Shown here: piece after piece, positions 36,198-47,196 of the stretch
Layout: every line of letters begins with the position of its first letter
Position numbering within the stretch: the stretch's first letter is position 1
From: a virus
Length of the DNA stretch: 64,000 nucleotides
Reading direction: 5' to 3' (one strand)
IMG/VR virus record: IMGVR_UViG_3300023184_007611
Span: 37,046 to 101,045 of that record
The notes under the pieces: model-generated
Database searches by the model: none
Seen by the model: only the letters and a program-made list of their open reading frames with translations
What the model was told of the DNA's origin: nothing
Translations under genes and position numbers: made by a program

Positions 36198-37899
36198 AAG
36201 CTGGCTATTAATAACTGAAGCAAAGAAATCAAGCGACATTGCCAAAGAACTTCTCGGCAACGATGATTTATTTAAAAAAATAAAATCTATCATTCCAACA
36301 AATATACCAGAAAAATTACAAGGTCAATTACTTCCTATCGCTGCATTCTACTACAACCAAGAAGAACCACAAATTGTGGTTCTAAAAGACTACTTGGAAG
36401 ATTATGCCAATCTTGTAAAAAATCAAAAAATGAACATCATTACAGTAAAAGATGACCTTACTGTTGATGGCGATTTTAAATCTTTTATCCATTGGACTGA
36501 AATAATTGATGTTTTAACCCATGAAGGCAAAGTTATCAATACACCAATACAAGGCGATCTTGAAGGCCAAGAAGTAATCGAACATTCACCAGACCTTAAG
36601 ATAAAGGTTTATCTGGCAAACTCAGCAAATCAATGTATCGTACTCGGCAAAGGTGAATCTTTCTGTATATCAAGACACGGCCCACATAATATGTTCCAAA
36701 CTTACAGAGATACTAAAGTATCAACTTTCTACTTCGTTTATGATAACACAAGAACTGATGACCTTGCAATTACTGTAGTTGATGTAACAGAACATGGTAT
36801 TGAACTTACAGATCGAAAAAACGACACAGCAAAAACTATGCAAGATCCTTATCAAACTACACCAAAAAGAATAACATCAGACCCAGATTTATACTTTAAA
36901 TATTTAAAAGAAAAAGGAATTGATACAACTGTATTCAAAAATATACCAAAATCACCAGAAGAAGAAGCCGAACAGGAAAAATTAGGTAAAACAAATTATA
37001 ATTTAAATTGGTTTAAAGCACTATCACCAATAGAAAAATCTAATTACATAGGAAGAGTACATAGACTTTCAGATCCTCAATTTGATTACATACACGATAA
37101 CAATATTGCTTCATTATTAAAACAATATGTTAAGACTGGTTTGAAACTTGAAAATTATCAGCTTAAAAAAGTTATTGCTAAAAAAGAATTAAAAGATATT
37201 TATTTACATAATAGATTGATATTAGATAGGCAAAATGAAGATCTTTCTAAAGAAGAATTTAATTTATTTACACCAAAACAACAAGAGGAGTTTTATAATG
37301 TTACTGATGAATTAAAAATTCACAAAGCTCTTCAAATTGAAGACTTTTCTCTGGTAACAGAATTGATCGAAAAAGGACAAAGCGTCCCATATTATGCTGC
37401 TGGTCACGCAATAAAGGCAGATAGACTTGACCTATTAAAATATTTTGTAAAACACGGTATGATATTACAAGACTCTAATTCGATTATGTATGCAGTAAGA
37501 TATGGCAGGCTTGATATTTTAAAATACTTGATTGAAGAAAAAAATATTAATGTAGTCCCAACTGATATCGAAGAAGCTTTTAGAAAAGATAATGTTGATA
37601 TTATAAGATACTTAATTGATGAAAAAAAACTCCGCATGCCTTATAATGCTGTTGATATTGCAGCAAGTAATGGAAGTATTAATGTTTTAAAATACTTGAT
37701 TGATGAAAAAAATAAAATTTTTACATCTAGTAATGTAAAATCTGCAAGCCTTTCTGGAGAACTTGATGTTTTAAAATACTTTTTTGATGAAAAAAGTTTT
37801 ATGCTAGAACCTAAAGATTTTCCATTTACTATCAATAATGCAAAAACACAAATAGTTAAAGATTATTTAATACAAAAACAAAAAGAACAAAATAAATAA
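36187..37899 (+). CDS. Tagged protein with YFVYD domain and ankyrin repeats
   Basis: This 570-residue protein begins MNFKSWLLITEA (tag, I-T-E). Residues 20-290 share the domain of the 17852 product: CIVLGKGESFCISR, YRDTKVSTFYFVYDNTR, TPKRITSDPDLYFKYLKEKG. The C-terminal 180 residues are ankyrin-like, with five units such as G-(R/S)-L-D-(I/V)-LKYL-(I/F)-(D/E)EK. The same front domain is thus joined to different rear ends in the two paralogues. Ankyrin repeats normally bind proteins, so a host target is conceivable. The start overlaps the previous gene by 11 bases. Confidence 0.7.
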   Translation: MNFKSWLLITEAKKSSDIAKELLGNDDLFKKIKSIIPTNIPEKLQGQLLPIAAFYYNQEEPQIVVLKDYLEDYANLVKNQKMNIITVKDDLTVDGDFKSFIHWTEIIDVLTHEGKVINTPIQGDLEGQEVIEHSPDLKIKVYLANSANQCIVLGKGESFCISRHGPHNMFQTYRDTKVSTFYFVYDNTRTDDLAITVVDVTEHGIELTDRKNDTAKTMQDPYQTTPKRITSDPDLYFKYLKEKGIDTTVFKNIPKSPEEEAEQEKLGKTNYNLNWFKALSPIEKSNYIGRVHRLSDPQFDYIHDNNIASLLKQYVKTGLKLENYQLKKVIAKKELKDIYLHNRLILDRQNEDLSKEEFNLFTPKQQEEFYNVTDELKIHKALQIEDFSLVTELIEKGQSVPYYAAGHAIKADRLDLLKYFVKHGMILQDSNSIMYAVRYGRLDILKYLIEEKNINVVPTDIEEAFRKDNVDIIRYLIDEKKLRMPYNAVDIAASNGSINVLKYLIDEKNKIFTSSNVKSASLSGELDVLKYFFDEKSFMLEPKDFPFTINNAKTQIVKDYLIQKQKEQNK

Positions 37900-37902
37900 A
37901 CT

Positions 37903-39168
37903 ATGAACTTTAAAAGCTGGCTAATACTATCTGAAAATATAATCGTAAAATGGCAAAAAGATGATGCTGTTTTGATTCCTGCTAAAGATGTCATTTCTTT
38001 TGATTTTTATTATCAATGGGATAAAGGACATTCTGAATACTTTATAGGTGCTTTTAAAGCTGAAAAAAATGGCTACTCTTCAATTGGTGCTAAGTCAACT
38101 CATGTAGGCATAATTAGAAATTCTCCCCTTCATGCTGGTTCAGGAGCAGATTATGGGTTTATTAAAAACTTAATACAAATAATTCAAAAAAATGGATTAA
38201 AACCCATTCCTTATAAAGAAGAAGGTACATTCATTGATAAACATATTTCTAATGCTGAAAAAGAAATAGGACAAAAACTTGATGTAGATCTAGTAAAAAC
38301 TGGCTTTACAACTGGCCAAGAATTACCTGATTTTGAACTAGGACAATCTGCCACTCATCAATTGACAAAAAGTGTTTCTGTTTCTAGAGCTACAGGATCA
38401 TGGGCACAATTCTTTGAAACTATTGATGCAACATCTTTAATTAATAAACTTGTAGATTTTATGGAACAAGCTGCAAAACCTTTGTTAGATAATGATCTGC
38501 TAGACTTTATTGAAATTATTAATAGAAAAAGCGGAAACCACAGAACAATTTATTCTTCTAAAGGTAAAAAAGATTCAGAAGACTGGAAGGCTAATAATAT
38601 TAAAGCTGTATCTCAATTAAAATTTTATGTTGATAAATACTTAACCAATGCTCCTTTTTTAAAAAAAGAATTACTAAAAATAATAAACATAGAAGGATCT
38701 AAAAATGCAGATAAATGGTTCGGGGCAAAAGCAGTACCTAAAGATTATGCGTTACCATTAGATAAATTGTTTGAATTAAACAACAACTCATATGCAGAAG
38801 ATAGTATTATTGATGCGTTTCTTAAAGCAATAAATAATCAAGATAAAATAGAACAATTGGAAATTCTATCAAAAAATCAAAACCTTGATTCCGTTTATTA
38901 TTTAAAGAGTTATTTTTGGGCTAACGAATTCTATGAAGATATGTTTACATCTGATAATATTTTTAATTATCTTATTAATGTTTATGAAATAGTTGTTAAA
39001 CATGGAAAAGCACTTAAGTCTGCATTACAAGAACATTTTGATTACTTCTTGAAAAATATCAAAGAATCATTAGAAGAAGCTTTATCTGATAAGCCTTTTT
39101 TAAGCAAAAATAATATTAAATATTTATCAGAAATAGCTCCTGTTATAGGACTTAAAATTTTACAATAA
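37903..39168 (+). CDS. Tagged protein of unknown fold
   Basis: A 421-residue protein starting MNFKSWLILSEN (tag, L-S-E). The first 130 residues include WQKDDAVLIPAKDVISFDFYYQW, HVGIIRNSPLHAGSG and a Gly-rich patch GADYGF, perhaps a compact alpha/beta domain. The rest is helical. I do not recognise a family and see no clear catalytic motif. It is the fifth member of an uninterrupted co-directional block of tagged genes separated by 3-10 bases, so it is very likely a co-expressed late gene. Confidence 0.6.
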   Translation: MNFKSWLILSENIIVKWQKDDAVLIPAKDVISFDFYYQWDKGHSEYFIGAFKAEKNGYSSIGAKSTHVGIIRNSPLHAGSGADYGFIKNLIQIIQKNGLKPIPYKEEGTFIDKHISNAEKEIGQKLDVDLVKTGFTTGQELPDFELGQSATHQLTKSVSVSRATGSWAQFFETIDATSLINKLVDFMEQAAKPLLDNDLLDFIEIINRKSGNHRTIYSSKGKKDSEDWKANNIKAVSQLKFYVDKYLTNAPFLKKELLKIINIEGSKNADKWFGAKAVPKDYALPLDKLFELNNNSYAEDSIIDAFLKAINNQDKIEQLEILSKNQNLDSVYYLKSYFWANEFYEDMFTSDNIFNYLINVYEIVVKHGKALKSALQEHFDYFLKNIKESLEEALSDKPFLSKNNIKYLSEIAPVIGLKILQ

Positions 39169-39175
39169 ATAAACT

Positions 39176-40201
39176 ATGAACTTTAAACAATGGCTATTAA
39201 ATGAAACCTTTAAACAGACCCCACTGTTAAAGAATCTACATGATTATTTAACAAAACAACACATAAGCGATAAACAATTCATGATTGAATTCTTGAATTG
39301 GTTTGATGAACATCAAGATGATTTAAGAGAATTAGAAGTAGATTGGAAAGATGCAAAAAAACCATATGTACTAGACCATGAAACAAACCAAGAATATGAT
39401 CCTGAAGAAGCTGATGATCATCAATATGCAACTAAGGAATTCTATACTTCAGCAATAGAAATGTATTTAAACGATACATTGAAATTAAACTTAAATAAAG
39501 ATTTTAAACATGTCCAAAAAATAAAAGAGTTTTTAGATAAACCAGAAAATTACTATTTTCTCAGTAGTTTTAAAGAATATATACTTCATAATTATATAAA
39601 CTTTGAAGATTCCATGGACCAAACTTCTGGACATAGATTTTATATTTTTAAAAAATTATTAAATCCAAATAACTGGCTTCTACATTTTACAAATAATGCA
39701 GAATCTATTAAAAGAAATGGATTTAAATTTGGCGTGACAAATTTTGATGATCTGCCTCTTACTAGAATATATGGCTACGATAGAAATAAAGCTGGATATA
39801 ATTTTGCATACCTTTCTAAAGATTATCACACCTCAGACATACCAACTACATATTTAAATACTCATGATCATAAAGAATCTCCAAATAGCGGACTTCTTAT
39901 GTTTAAAAGCTCTGGAGTTCTTGTAGATAATCTTGCAGATCACAATGAGGAAGTTATATTTGATGGAAGTAGTATAAATCCAAAAAATATTGTCGTAATT
40001 AAACCAGAGCGAAGAAAAATATTATTTGTTAACAACCCAGAAAATGGTGGTAAAACAGATGTGTCACCACAAGATAATTATGAAAAATGGATCGTTAAAT
40101 CACAAAACTCCAAATTACCAGACCCTTTCTCTGGTACTATTCAAGATGCAATTCAATGGGTAAAAAATAATTGGAATACTAGTAAAAATATTATATTATA
40201 A
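39176..40201 (+). CDS. Tagged ADP-ribosyltransferase-like protein
   Basis: The 341-residue protein begins MNFKQWLLNETF (tag, L-N-E). The C-terminal half reads NWLLHFTNNAESIKRNGFKFG, later DLPLTRIYG, AGYNFAYLSKD, SGLLMFKSSGVLV and NEEVIFDGS. An L-x-H-F-T strand, a Y-x-F-A-(Y/F) strand and E-E-V-I-F in this order match phage ADP-ribosyltransferase-like domains of the H-Y-E type, where His and Tyr hold NAD and Glu is catalytic. T4 packages three such enzymes (Alt, and relatives ModA and ModB made early), so a packaged ART is plausible. The assignment rests on motif order only. It ends the six-gene tagged block. Confidence 0.65.
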   Translation: MNFKQWLLNETFKQTPLLKNLHDYLTKQHISDKQFMIEFLNWFDEHQDDLRELEVDWKDAKKPYVLDHETNQEYDPEEADDHQYATKEFYTSAIEMYLNDTLKLNLNKDFKHVQKIKEFLDKPENYYFLSSFKEYILHNYINFEDSMDQTSGHRFYIFKKLLNPNNWLLHFTNNAESIKRNGFKFGVTNFDDLPLTRIYGYDRNKAGYNFAYLSKDYHTSDIPTTYLNTHDHKESPNSGLLMFKSSGVLVDNLADHNEEVIFDGSSINPKNIVVIKPERRKILFVNNPENGGKTDVSPQDNYEKWIVKSQNSKLPDPFSGTIQDAIQWVKNNWNTSKNIIL

Positions 40202-40261
40202 AACTTAATCTGTTGACAATATATAAATTATTAAAGTTTTTTAGATATAAAGAAAGAAACA

Positions 40262-40358
40262 ATGGATTCATTTAAAAATTTTTTAAAAAAGAGAACTTGA
40301 GGCTTCAGATTTTTTAAAAAGTATAGCAAAAAGAGTTTTTGAATTTGGATTTAAATAA
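40262..40358 (+). pseudogene. Short tagged peptide gene with a one-base frameshift
   Basis: The frame from 40262 reads MDSFKNFLKK and stops after 12 codons. If one A is dropped from the run at 40285-40290, the frame continues ELEASDFLKSIAKRVFEFGFK to 40358, giving a 31-residue peptide with a tag-like start. The A run makes a sequencing or assembly indel likely. A classic dnaX-like slippery heptamer is present, but -1 slippage leads to a quick stop, so it does not explain the break. Confidence 0.4.
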
Positions 40359-40393
40359 TATATAATTTAAACTTTAATTAATGATTATAAAAT

Positions 40394-42790
<2,397 letters not shown>

Positions 42791-42804
42791 AGGGAGAATC
42801 AAAA

Positions 42805-43680
42805 ATGGAAACTTTTAATAATTTTGTAAATAAAAAAAATATTAAAGTATATAATGAATTTTTTAATTTTAGAAAAAATTTATTAGTAAATAATGAATAT
42901 ATTGTTGACCAACAAAACAAAAAAATTATTGAAAATTCCTTATCTGATTATTTAAGCAAAGACAATCCTACAAAAGAACTATTAAAAGATTTATCAAGCA
43001 AAGGTTATTCTTATAAAAACTTTCCACTAGAAGAATTGCAGAAAATAGTACTGCTTTTCTTGCATAAAAATAGCCCAAAAGAAATTGAATATATCATGTC
43101 GCCTTTATCAAGAGATTTTTCTGAAAGAAATCCATTTGCAATTAACGATTCTTTTGCTGATTTGATGCTGAACCCTTCTTTTCAAAGAAGTTTAATTGAT
43201 AATTTAGATGATTATAAAAAATACAATGGGAAAATTAAACAAATATTTGATTTATTAATTGATTGGGTTCTTTTTAAATTAAAAGGAGAAGATTACATCA
43301 AATTTATTCTATATTTAAATGATGATGAATTAGAATATGTTTTTGAAACATTATATAAATATAATTACGGCACGAAAATAACAATTGATAATTTATTTCA
43401 ACTAATAAATACTAAAAAAAATGCTCCAGCATCGTATTTTGAAAGATTAATAAATGCATTTGTTACTAATAGAAATACAAATGATAAAGAAATTGCAATT
43501 TTGGAAAGATTTATCGAACAATACAATAAAAACAATCCCAGCGATCCCATCAATCCAGTTAATTTTGATGACTTAAGAATGAAAAATTTTACCAAAAAAA
43601 GACCATCTGCTACAGATTCATTAAAAGCCATAGGCGTTTCTTTTTTAGCAAACATGGCAAATAAATTTAAACTTAAATAA
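42805..43680 (+). CDS. Hypothetical protein with tag-like N-terminus
   Basis: The 291-residue protein begins METFNNFVNKKNIKVYNEFFNFR after a strong site (AAAGGGAG). The first residues resemble the tag family but lack the (I/L)-x-E end. Most of the rest is helical: LSDYLSKDNPTKELLKDL, FADLMLNPSFQRSLIDNLDDY, FKLKGEDYIKFILYLNDDELEYVFE. A basic stretch FTKKRPSATDSLKA is near the end. I recognise no family. It follows the giant stalk gene by 14 bases and is likely co-transcribed with it, so a virion or assembly role is plausible. Confidence 0.55.
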   Translation: METFNNFVNKKNIKVYNEFFNFRKNLLVNNEYIVDQQNKKIIENSLSDYLSKDNPTKELLKDLSSKGYSYKNFPLEELQKIVLLFLHKNSPKEIEYIMSPLSRDFSERNPFAINDSFADLMLNPSFQRSLIDNLDDYKKYNGKIKQIFDLLIDWVLFKLKGEDYIKFILYLNDDELEYVFETLYKYNYGTKITIDNLFQLINTKKNAPASYFERLINAFVTNRNTNDKEIAILERFIEQYNKNNPSDPINPVNFDDLRMKNFTKKRPSATDSLKAIGVSFLANMANKFKLK

Positions 43681-43703
43681 TTTTTTAATGTTAAAAGCGT
43701 GAT

Positions 43704-44060
43704 TTGAGAAAAAAAATTGCAAATACAAGATTTTTAAGTAATAACAGTTTGGAAAAAATAAAATTTAAAAAATTTGAATTATCAAATGAGCTAGAAGCTA
43801 AAAATAAATTAATTAATTTTATTGAAGTAAGGCTAGAAGATAACACTTATATAAGTGCTTTTGAAATATATAATAAATTTAATGATCTTCTTACAAGTGA
43901 AGCAAAAACAATAAAAAGAAAAATTAAAAATTTTGAAAAAAATGAATTAGATAAAAAATCTTTTATTAAAAAAATCCAAGTTAGATTATCTAAAAAAATT
44001 AAATTATTTAATGAAATAAATAAAGAAATTTCAAATTCATGCACAAATATATCTAATTAA
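43704..44060 (+). CDS. Hypothetical Lys-rich helical protein, start uncertain
   Basis: The frame codes 118 residues that are almost wholly charged helix (NELEAKNKLINFIEVRLEDN, KRKIKNFEKNELDKK). The only start in the frame is a TTG at 43704 without a ribosome binding site. An ATG at 43689 in another frame stops after four codons, so a small indel may separate start and body. The gene lies between two plus-strand genes and has similar codon use. I report it with low confidence as a real but possibly frame-shifted gene. Confidence 0.4.
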   Translation: MRKKIANTRFLSNNSLEKIKFKKFELSNELEAKNKLINFIEVRLEDNTYISAFEIYNKFNDLLTSEAKTIKRKIKNFEKNELDKKSFIKKIQVRLSKKIKLFNEINKEISNSCTNISN

Positions 44061-44119
44061 CTTGCATAAATATCATTATTAATATTATAATAATCGTAAC
44101 CCTAACCCTATGGATTACG

Positions 44120-46561
44120 ATGAATAAAATATCTAATCACGAATTGAAAAGTAATAATCTGGTGAAGAAACTTGCTTTATTTTATAGAAAAAATAATAAT
44201 TACCCATGTCGCAAAGACAATTTAGCTTTATATAATTTTTTACTAACTAAAAGAAGCGTCTTTAAAAGTAAATCAATTAAAAATAAAATATATCCTTCGG
44301 ATATAGAAGTTGCTAAACTACACGGACTTCCAGATGATTGGCTATCCACTAAAAATGAACAAGAATTGAAAAGTAATAATCTGGTAAAGGAACTTGCTTT
44401 GTTCTATAGAAAAAACAATGATTATCCATGTAAAAAATCTAATTCAATTTTATATTATTTTTTACAGAATAAAAGAAGAAGCTTTAAACATAAATCAAAT
44501 AAAAATAGAAATAAAAATAGAAATAAAATATATCCTTCAGATATAGAAGTTGCTAAATTACACGGACTTCCAGATGATTGGTTCTCAACTAGTAATGAAC
44601 TTGAAAGTAACCAAAAAATAATCAAAATTGCAGAACATTTTAAAAAACATGGAACTTATCCTTCTAGAAAAACATTATTAGGCAAACACTTAACTAACAA
44701 ACGATCTAGTAAAGATGGAACATATAAAATATATCCATCAGATATAGAAGTCGCTAAAGCTCATGGACTTCCTGATGATTGGATGTTACTCATCAATCGT
44801 GAATTTGAAAGTAACGAAAGAATAAAAGAACTTGCACAAGAATTTGTAAGACTTGGAAATTATCCTAATCGTAATACTAAACTTGGACAACTACTAGCAT
44901 GGAAAAGACACATATATAAAAAATACATTATTGGCAAACAAAAAAAATATAAGGCTCTTTGGTATCCTTCAGATATAGAAGTAGCTAAAATTCATGGACT
45001 TCCTGATGATTGGCTCTCCATTAGCAATGAATTTGAAAGTAATCAAAAAGTAATTGAAATAGCACAATACTTTAAAACACATGGAGCTTATCCTGATTAC
45101 AATTGTAAAATTGGAGTTTCATTGTCAAATAAAAGACTAAGTTATAAAAAACACACTAATAGTAAAAAATGTAATCTCAAATGGTATCCATCAGATATAG
45201 AAGTCGCTAAATTACACGGACTTCCAGACGATTGGATTATAAATACTGATCTTGAAAAGGAAAGTAATCGAAAAGTAATTGAAATAGCACAATACTTTAA
45301 AACACATAATGATTATCCTGATTACAATTGTAAAATTGGAGTTTCATTGTCAAATAAAAGACTAAGGTATAAAAAACACACTAATGGTAAAAAATTTAAT
45401 TCCAAATGGTATCCATCAGATATAGAAGTCGCTAAAGCTCATGGTCTACCAGATGATTGGATTATCAATAATAATTTTGAATTAGAAAGTAACCAAAAAG
45501 TAATATTATTAGCACAAGAATTCACTAAAATTGGAAACTATCCTGATATAAATTCTACAAATGGAAAATTCTTAAAATATAAAAGAAAAGCATTCAAACA
45601 CTATACCAATAAAACTAAATCAAAATATAAATGGTATCCATCAGATATAGAAGTCGCTAAAGCTCATGGTCTACCAGATGATTGGATTATCAATAATAAT
45701 TTTGAATTAGAAAGTAACCAAAAAATAACTAAAATAGCACAATACTTTAAAACACATGGAATCTATCCCAATAGTAAAATTGGGATTGGGAGATTTTTAA
45801 AAAATAAAAGAAAAGCATTCAAACACTATACCAATGGAACTAAATCAAAATTAAAATATACATGGTATCCTTCAGATATAGAAGTCGCCAAAGCTCATGG
45901 GCTTCCTAACGATTGGATGCTGATTATTGATTTTGAAAAAGAAAGTAATCAAAAAGTAATTGCACTAGCACAAGAATTTAAAAAAATCGGAAACTATCCA
46001 GACAATTATTCTTTAAATGGAAGACTGTTGATTACTAAAAGACAAGCATTCAAACACTATACCAATGGAACTAAATCAAAATTAAAATGGTATCCTTCAG
46101 ATATAGAAGTCGCTAAAGCTCATGGGCTTCCTAACGATTGGATGTTAGTTAAAAAACAAAAATCATCATTAGGAGAAAGAAAAACAAATTTTATACTCGA
46201 AAAATTTAACATTAAACCAATACAACAGTACAGACATAAACTTTGTGTCAATAAATTGTGCCTGCCTTTTGATTTCTATTTCAATAAAGATAACTTACAC
46301 TATTTCATAGAATACAACGGAGAACAACATTATAAACCAATCTACGGAAAAACACAAATTATAAAAAAAGAACATTTAAAATATGTTCAAACAAACGACC
46401 TAATTAAATTAAACTTCTGCAAAAAAAATAACTACCCACTTCTAGTAATACCTTATTGGATAAAAGATTTCGAAAACCTTATATCAGAATTCTTAAAAAC
46501 TACACAATTTGATCCAAACTTCGCTCAACCAATTATTCCAAATTTACCTGAATTAAATTAA
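44120..46561 (+). CDS. Nuclease with nine helicase-associated-like repeats
   Basis: The 813-residue protein carries nine tandem repeats of 68-80 residues. Each has a helix ESNQKVIEIAQ-x-FK, a G-x-YP turn, a G-x-x-L-x-x-KR helix, a K-rich loop, and the closing WYPSDIEVAKAHGLPDDW. This resembles the helicase-associated (HA) DNA-binding repeat. After the last repeat comes SLGERKTNFILEKF and a nuclease domain: PFDFYFNKDNLHYFIEYNGEQHYKP and PLLVIPYW, closely matching the ends of the two zinc-ribbon nucleases at 31852 and 33275. It lacks the tag. I infer a programmable-looking sequence-reading nuclease or homing-type enzyme. A repeat-wise DNA code is not shown. Confidence 0.75.
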   Translation: MNKISNHELKSNNLVKKLALFYRKNNNYPCRKDNLALYNFLLTKRSVFKSKSIKNKIYPSDIEVAKLHGLPDDWLSTKNEQELKSNNLVKELALFYRKNNDYPCKKSNSILYYFLQNKRRSFKHKSNKNRNKNRNKIYPSDIEVAKLHGLPDDWFSTSNELESNQKIIKIAEHFKKHGTYPSRKTLLGKHLTNKRSSKDGTYKIYPSDIEVAKAHGLPDDWMLLINREFESNERIKELAQEFVRLGNYPNRNTKLGQLLAWKRHIYKKYIIGKQKKYKALWYPSDIEVAKIHGLPDDWLSISNEFESNQKVIEIAQYFKTHGAYPDYNCKIGVSLSNKRLSYKKHTNSKKCNLKWYPSDIEVAKLHGLPDDWIINTDLEKESNRKVIEIAQYFKTHNDYPDYNCKIGVSLSNKRLRYKKHTNGKKFNSKWYPSDIEVAKAHGLPDDWIINNNFELESNQKVILLAQEFTKIGNYPDINSTNGKFLKYKRKAFKHYTNKTKSKYKWYPSDIEVAKAHGLPDDWIINNNFELESNQKITKIAQYFKTHGIYPNSKIGIGRFLKNKRKAFKHYTNGTKSKLKYTWYPSDIEVAKAHGLPNDWMLIIDFEKESNQKVIALAQEFKKIGNYPDNYSLNGRLLITKRQAFKHYTNGTKSKLKWYPSDIEVAKAHGLPNDWMLVKKQKSSLGERKTNFILEKFNIKPIQQYRHKLCVNKLCLPFDFYFNKDNLHYFIEYNGEQHYKPIYGKTQIIKKEHLKYVQTNDLIKLNFCKKNNYPLLVIPYWIKDFENLISEFLKTTQFDPNFAQPIIPNLPELN

Positions 46562-46577
46562 TATTAATATATAAGCT

Positions 46578-47180
46578 ATGAACTTTAAACAATATTTTGA
46601 AAATGAAGAAATAGCAAATACAATATTCCTGTCAAACCATAAACAAAAGTTTGATAATATATTTGATGTGCTTAAAACTTTTGCAATTGAAGAGAATTTG
46701 CCACACCCAACAACTTATTTAAATCATGGAACTAATGCAATTATATTCGATACTACAAATCCAAATGTAATAGCAAGAATAGTATGGCTGAATTCACCTA
46801 TGCTTGGTAGGAAAAGCTGTGATAAAGTTATGGCACAAAAACAATTTCAAAACTCTGGCGGTGTATGTAGAATATATCTCCATGAAGATAATTATGAAGA
46901 TATTGATGGAAATACACACGAAATTACCTATAAGGAAAAATTAAATACTAAATGGCAAAATTATATAAAAGAACAATATCCAAATGATGCAAATAATATT
47001 ATTAAAATACTATCAAATATGAATGCATCATATAGATATGAAGATTTAAATTATTTAAATGACTTTGATTCCCTAAAGAACCTCGTTAATGCAATAAGAC
47101 TTGGATTGCCAACATTTGACTTGCATGCTGATAATTTTGGCATAGATAAAAAAAATAACATAGTTGTTGTAGATTGTTAA
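46578..47180 (+). CDS. Tagged kinase-like protein
   Basis: The 200-residue protein starts MNFKQYFENEEIAN, a looser tag. It has NHGTNAIIFDTTNPNVIARIV, comparable with the Gly loop and the VAIK-like strand of small kinase-fold proteins, an acidic helix, then GLPTFDLHADNFGID and IVVVDC at the very end. DLHADN matches the H-x-D-x-x-x-x-N catalytic loop of aminoglycoside-kinase-like folds and the final D the metal-binding Asp. The C-lobe beyond that Asp is absent, so the fold is minimal. It may phosphorylate a host factor or be an inactive relative. It stands alone after the repeat nuclease gene. Confidence 0.6.
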   Translation: MNFKQYFENEEIANTIFLSNHKQKFDNIFDVLKTFAIEENLPHPTTYLNHGTNAIIFDTTNPNVIARIVWLNSPMLGRKSCDKVMAQKQFQNSGGVCRIYLHEDNYEDIDGNTHEITYKEKLNTKWQNYIKEQYPNDANNIIKILSNMNASYRYEDLNYLNDFDSLKNLVNAIRLGLPTFDLHADNFGIDKKNNIVVVDC

Positions 47181-47196
47181 ACAGCAATCTGTTTTA
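47171..47196. terminator. Hairpin between convergent genes
   Basis: AGATTG pairs with CAATCT, or alternatively AAACAG with CTGTTT, between the stops of the kinase-like and O-acetyltransferase genes. A short T run follows on the plus strand. The two alternative pairings make it a weak call. Confidence 0.35.

Noticed and set aside
40283-40300. Programmed -1 frameshift at the A-AAA-AAG heptamer
   Set aside because: The -1 frame stops after eight codons; only a +1 shift or a one-base deletion opens the longer frame, so an indel is more likely.
44092-44112. CCCTAACCCTA, similar to a telomere repeat
   Set aside because: Only about two units, next to a start codon and without any end structure; chance is the better explanation.
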